Source: Helicobacteraceae bacterium
GTDB lineage: Bacteria; Campylobacterota; Campylobacteria; Campylobacterales; Sulfurimonadaceae
Length of the DNA: 14,572 nucleotides
NCBI GenBank assembly: GCA_027061425.1
Contig: JALSUN010000029.1
Coordinates: 1-14,572, forward strand
Direction: 5' to 3'
The notes below the pieces were generated by a model, which had not been told where the DNA came from, made no database searches, and was given only the letters and a program-made list of their open reading frames with translations. This document shows, one piece after another, positions 14,106 to 14,572 of the stretch (the first letter of the stretch is position 1; the number at the start of each line of letters is the position of its first letter). The position numbers and the translations under genes were made by a program.

Positions 14106-14333
14106 TTGAAGCATTCACTATTTAACTTAGGCGTACTTTTAATCACTATCATTTTAGCCCTTGCTATCTTTAGCTTAGGGCTTATTTTTTCTCATGAAAA
14201 GAGTACTTTTTTAGGACTGGGCATGGGGATTATCTTTATAGTGATGATGATTACTTTTGTCACCTATATGATTTTAGACCTCTATCGCGAAAGTAGTATT
14301 AATAATAGAAAACTACTTGAAGAGGTAGATTAA
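14106..14333 (+). CDS. Small two-helix membrane protein, function unknown
   Basis: A 75-residue protein with two hydrophobic segments, about 7-28 and 36-58, separated by a short turn (SHEKSTF), and a charged C-terminal tail (LYRESSINNRKLLEEVD). The basic N-terminus (MKH) and the length of the helices suggest an inner-membrane hairpin. The start is TTG at 14106: TAAGGAGG (14093-14100) lies five bases before it, the strongest ribosome binding site in the window. The same frame stays open upstream to 13899, but that part lies antisense to the start of the repeat-protein gene and across its promoter, so it is not coding. I do not recognise the family. Its stop overlaps the stop of the convergent exonuclease gene by four bases. 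Confidence 0.75.
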   Translation: MKHSLFNLGVLLITIILALAIFSLGLIFSHEKSTFLGLGMGIIFIVMMITFVTYMILDLYRESSINNRKLLEEVD

Positions 14334-14572
14334 GAGAGTGCTTGTTTGATGGTATAACGCATGTCTTCATCAAGGTTTTGCATGTTTTCAAGCATCCACT
14401 TCAGATAACCTGCATCTTCTAGTGCCAATTCTTGCACTGTTTTTCCCTTATGCTTACCAAATCGCATCGGTTTTGTAATAAGTACAGGGGTCTGCGTGAG
14501 TTCCACCATTTTTTCCACTTCATTGACTCCGGGAAATTTTTCTTTAACCGCCACTCTTAACTTGCTCAAGAG
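14330..14572 (-). CDS. C-terminal part of a probable 3'-5' exonuclease (DUF3820-type tail), 5' end missing
   Basis: The frame remains open through the right edge of the window, and the TTG at 14569 reads more naturally as an internal leucine, so at least 81 codons of a longer gene are seen. The visible part contains MRFGKHKGKTVQELALEDAG followed by YLKWMLEN. This FGKHKGKxxxxxxxxDxxYLxWML pattern is the DUF3820-type segment often attached to the C-terminus of DnaQ-like DEDDh exonucleases. The preceding LRVAVKEKFPGVNEVEKMVELTQTPVLITK would be the linker. The catalytic domain, if present, lies beyond the window, so the exonuclease call is an inference; a stand-alone DUF3820 protein is the alternative. 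Confidence 0.65.
   Translation of the reverse strand, partial: LLSKLRVAVKEKFPGVNEVEKMVELTQTPVLITKPMRFGKHKGKTVQELALEDAGYLKWMLENMQNLDEDMRYTIKQALS

Noticed and set aside
1..14572. tRNA, rRNA, CRISPR, insertion sequence or phage signatures
   Set aside because: No cloverleaf-like segment, spaced repeat array, transposase-like protein or terminal inverted repeats were seen while reading both strands.

Overview
The window most likely comes from a member of the Campylobacterota (Epsilonproteobacteria), probably a free-living Sulfurimonas/Sulfurovum-type bacterium. The DNA is AT-rich, genes are packed with many one-base stop/start overlaps (TGATG, TAATG), promoters show TATAAT-type -10 boxes without clear -35 boxes, and GreA and the HQWRQPL-type histidine kinase resemble those of this phylum. 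This placement rests on recalled family resemblance, not on a search.

Layout. (1) 1-1356, plus strand: a beta-CASP metallo-beta-lactamase RNase-like gene that enters from the left and is richer in GC than the rest. (2) 1464-8421, minus strand: eight genes in one tight run, in transcription order greA, argC, a calcineurin-type phosphoesterase (LpxH/LpxJ-like), an Mla-type permease with a fused N-terminal STAS-like domain, its ATPase, an MCE-domain protein, an auxiliary lipoprotein and aminopeptidase P. Junctions range from 11-base overlaps to 2-base gaps, so one transcript from a TATAAT promoter at 8492-8497 is likely. The core is an envelope lipid-transport module beside a probable lipid A enzyme. 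(3) 8668-10361, plus strand: a membrane histidine kinase with no response regulator beside it, overlapping by ATGA a 121-residue protein I do not recognise. (4) 10374-13978, minus strand: a protein with a BRCT-like N-terminus and degenerate LRV/HEAT-like helical repeats, then a MoxR AAA+ ATPase, then a VWA protein whose metallopeptidase-like N-terminal domain has lost its HExxH motif. This three-gene set is the least explained part of the window. (5) 14106-14333, plus strand: a 75-residue two-helix membrane protein with a TTG start. (6) 14330-14572, minus strand: the C-terminal part of a probable DnaQ-type exonuclease ending in a DUF3820-type segment, running off the right edge.

No stretch over 300 bases lacks a gene; the longest non-coding stretch (8422-8667) holds divergent promoters. 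I saw no tRNA, rRNA, CRISPR array, insertion sequence or phage gene.
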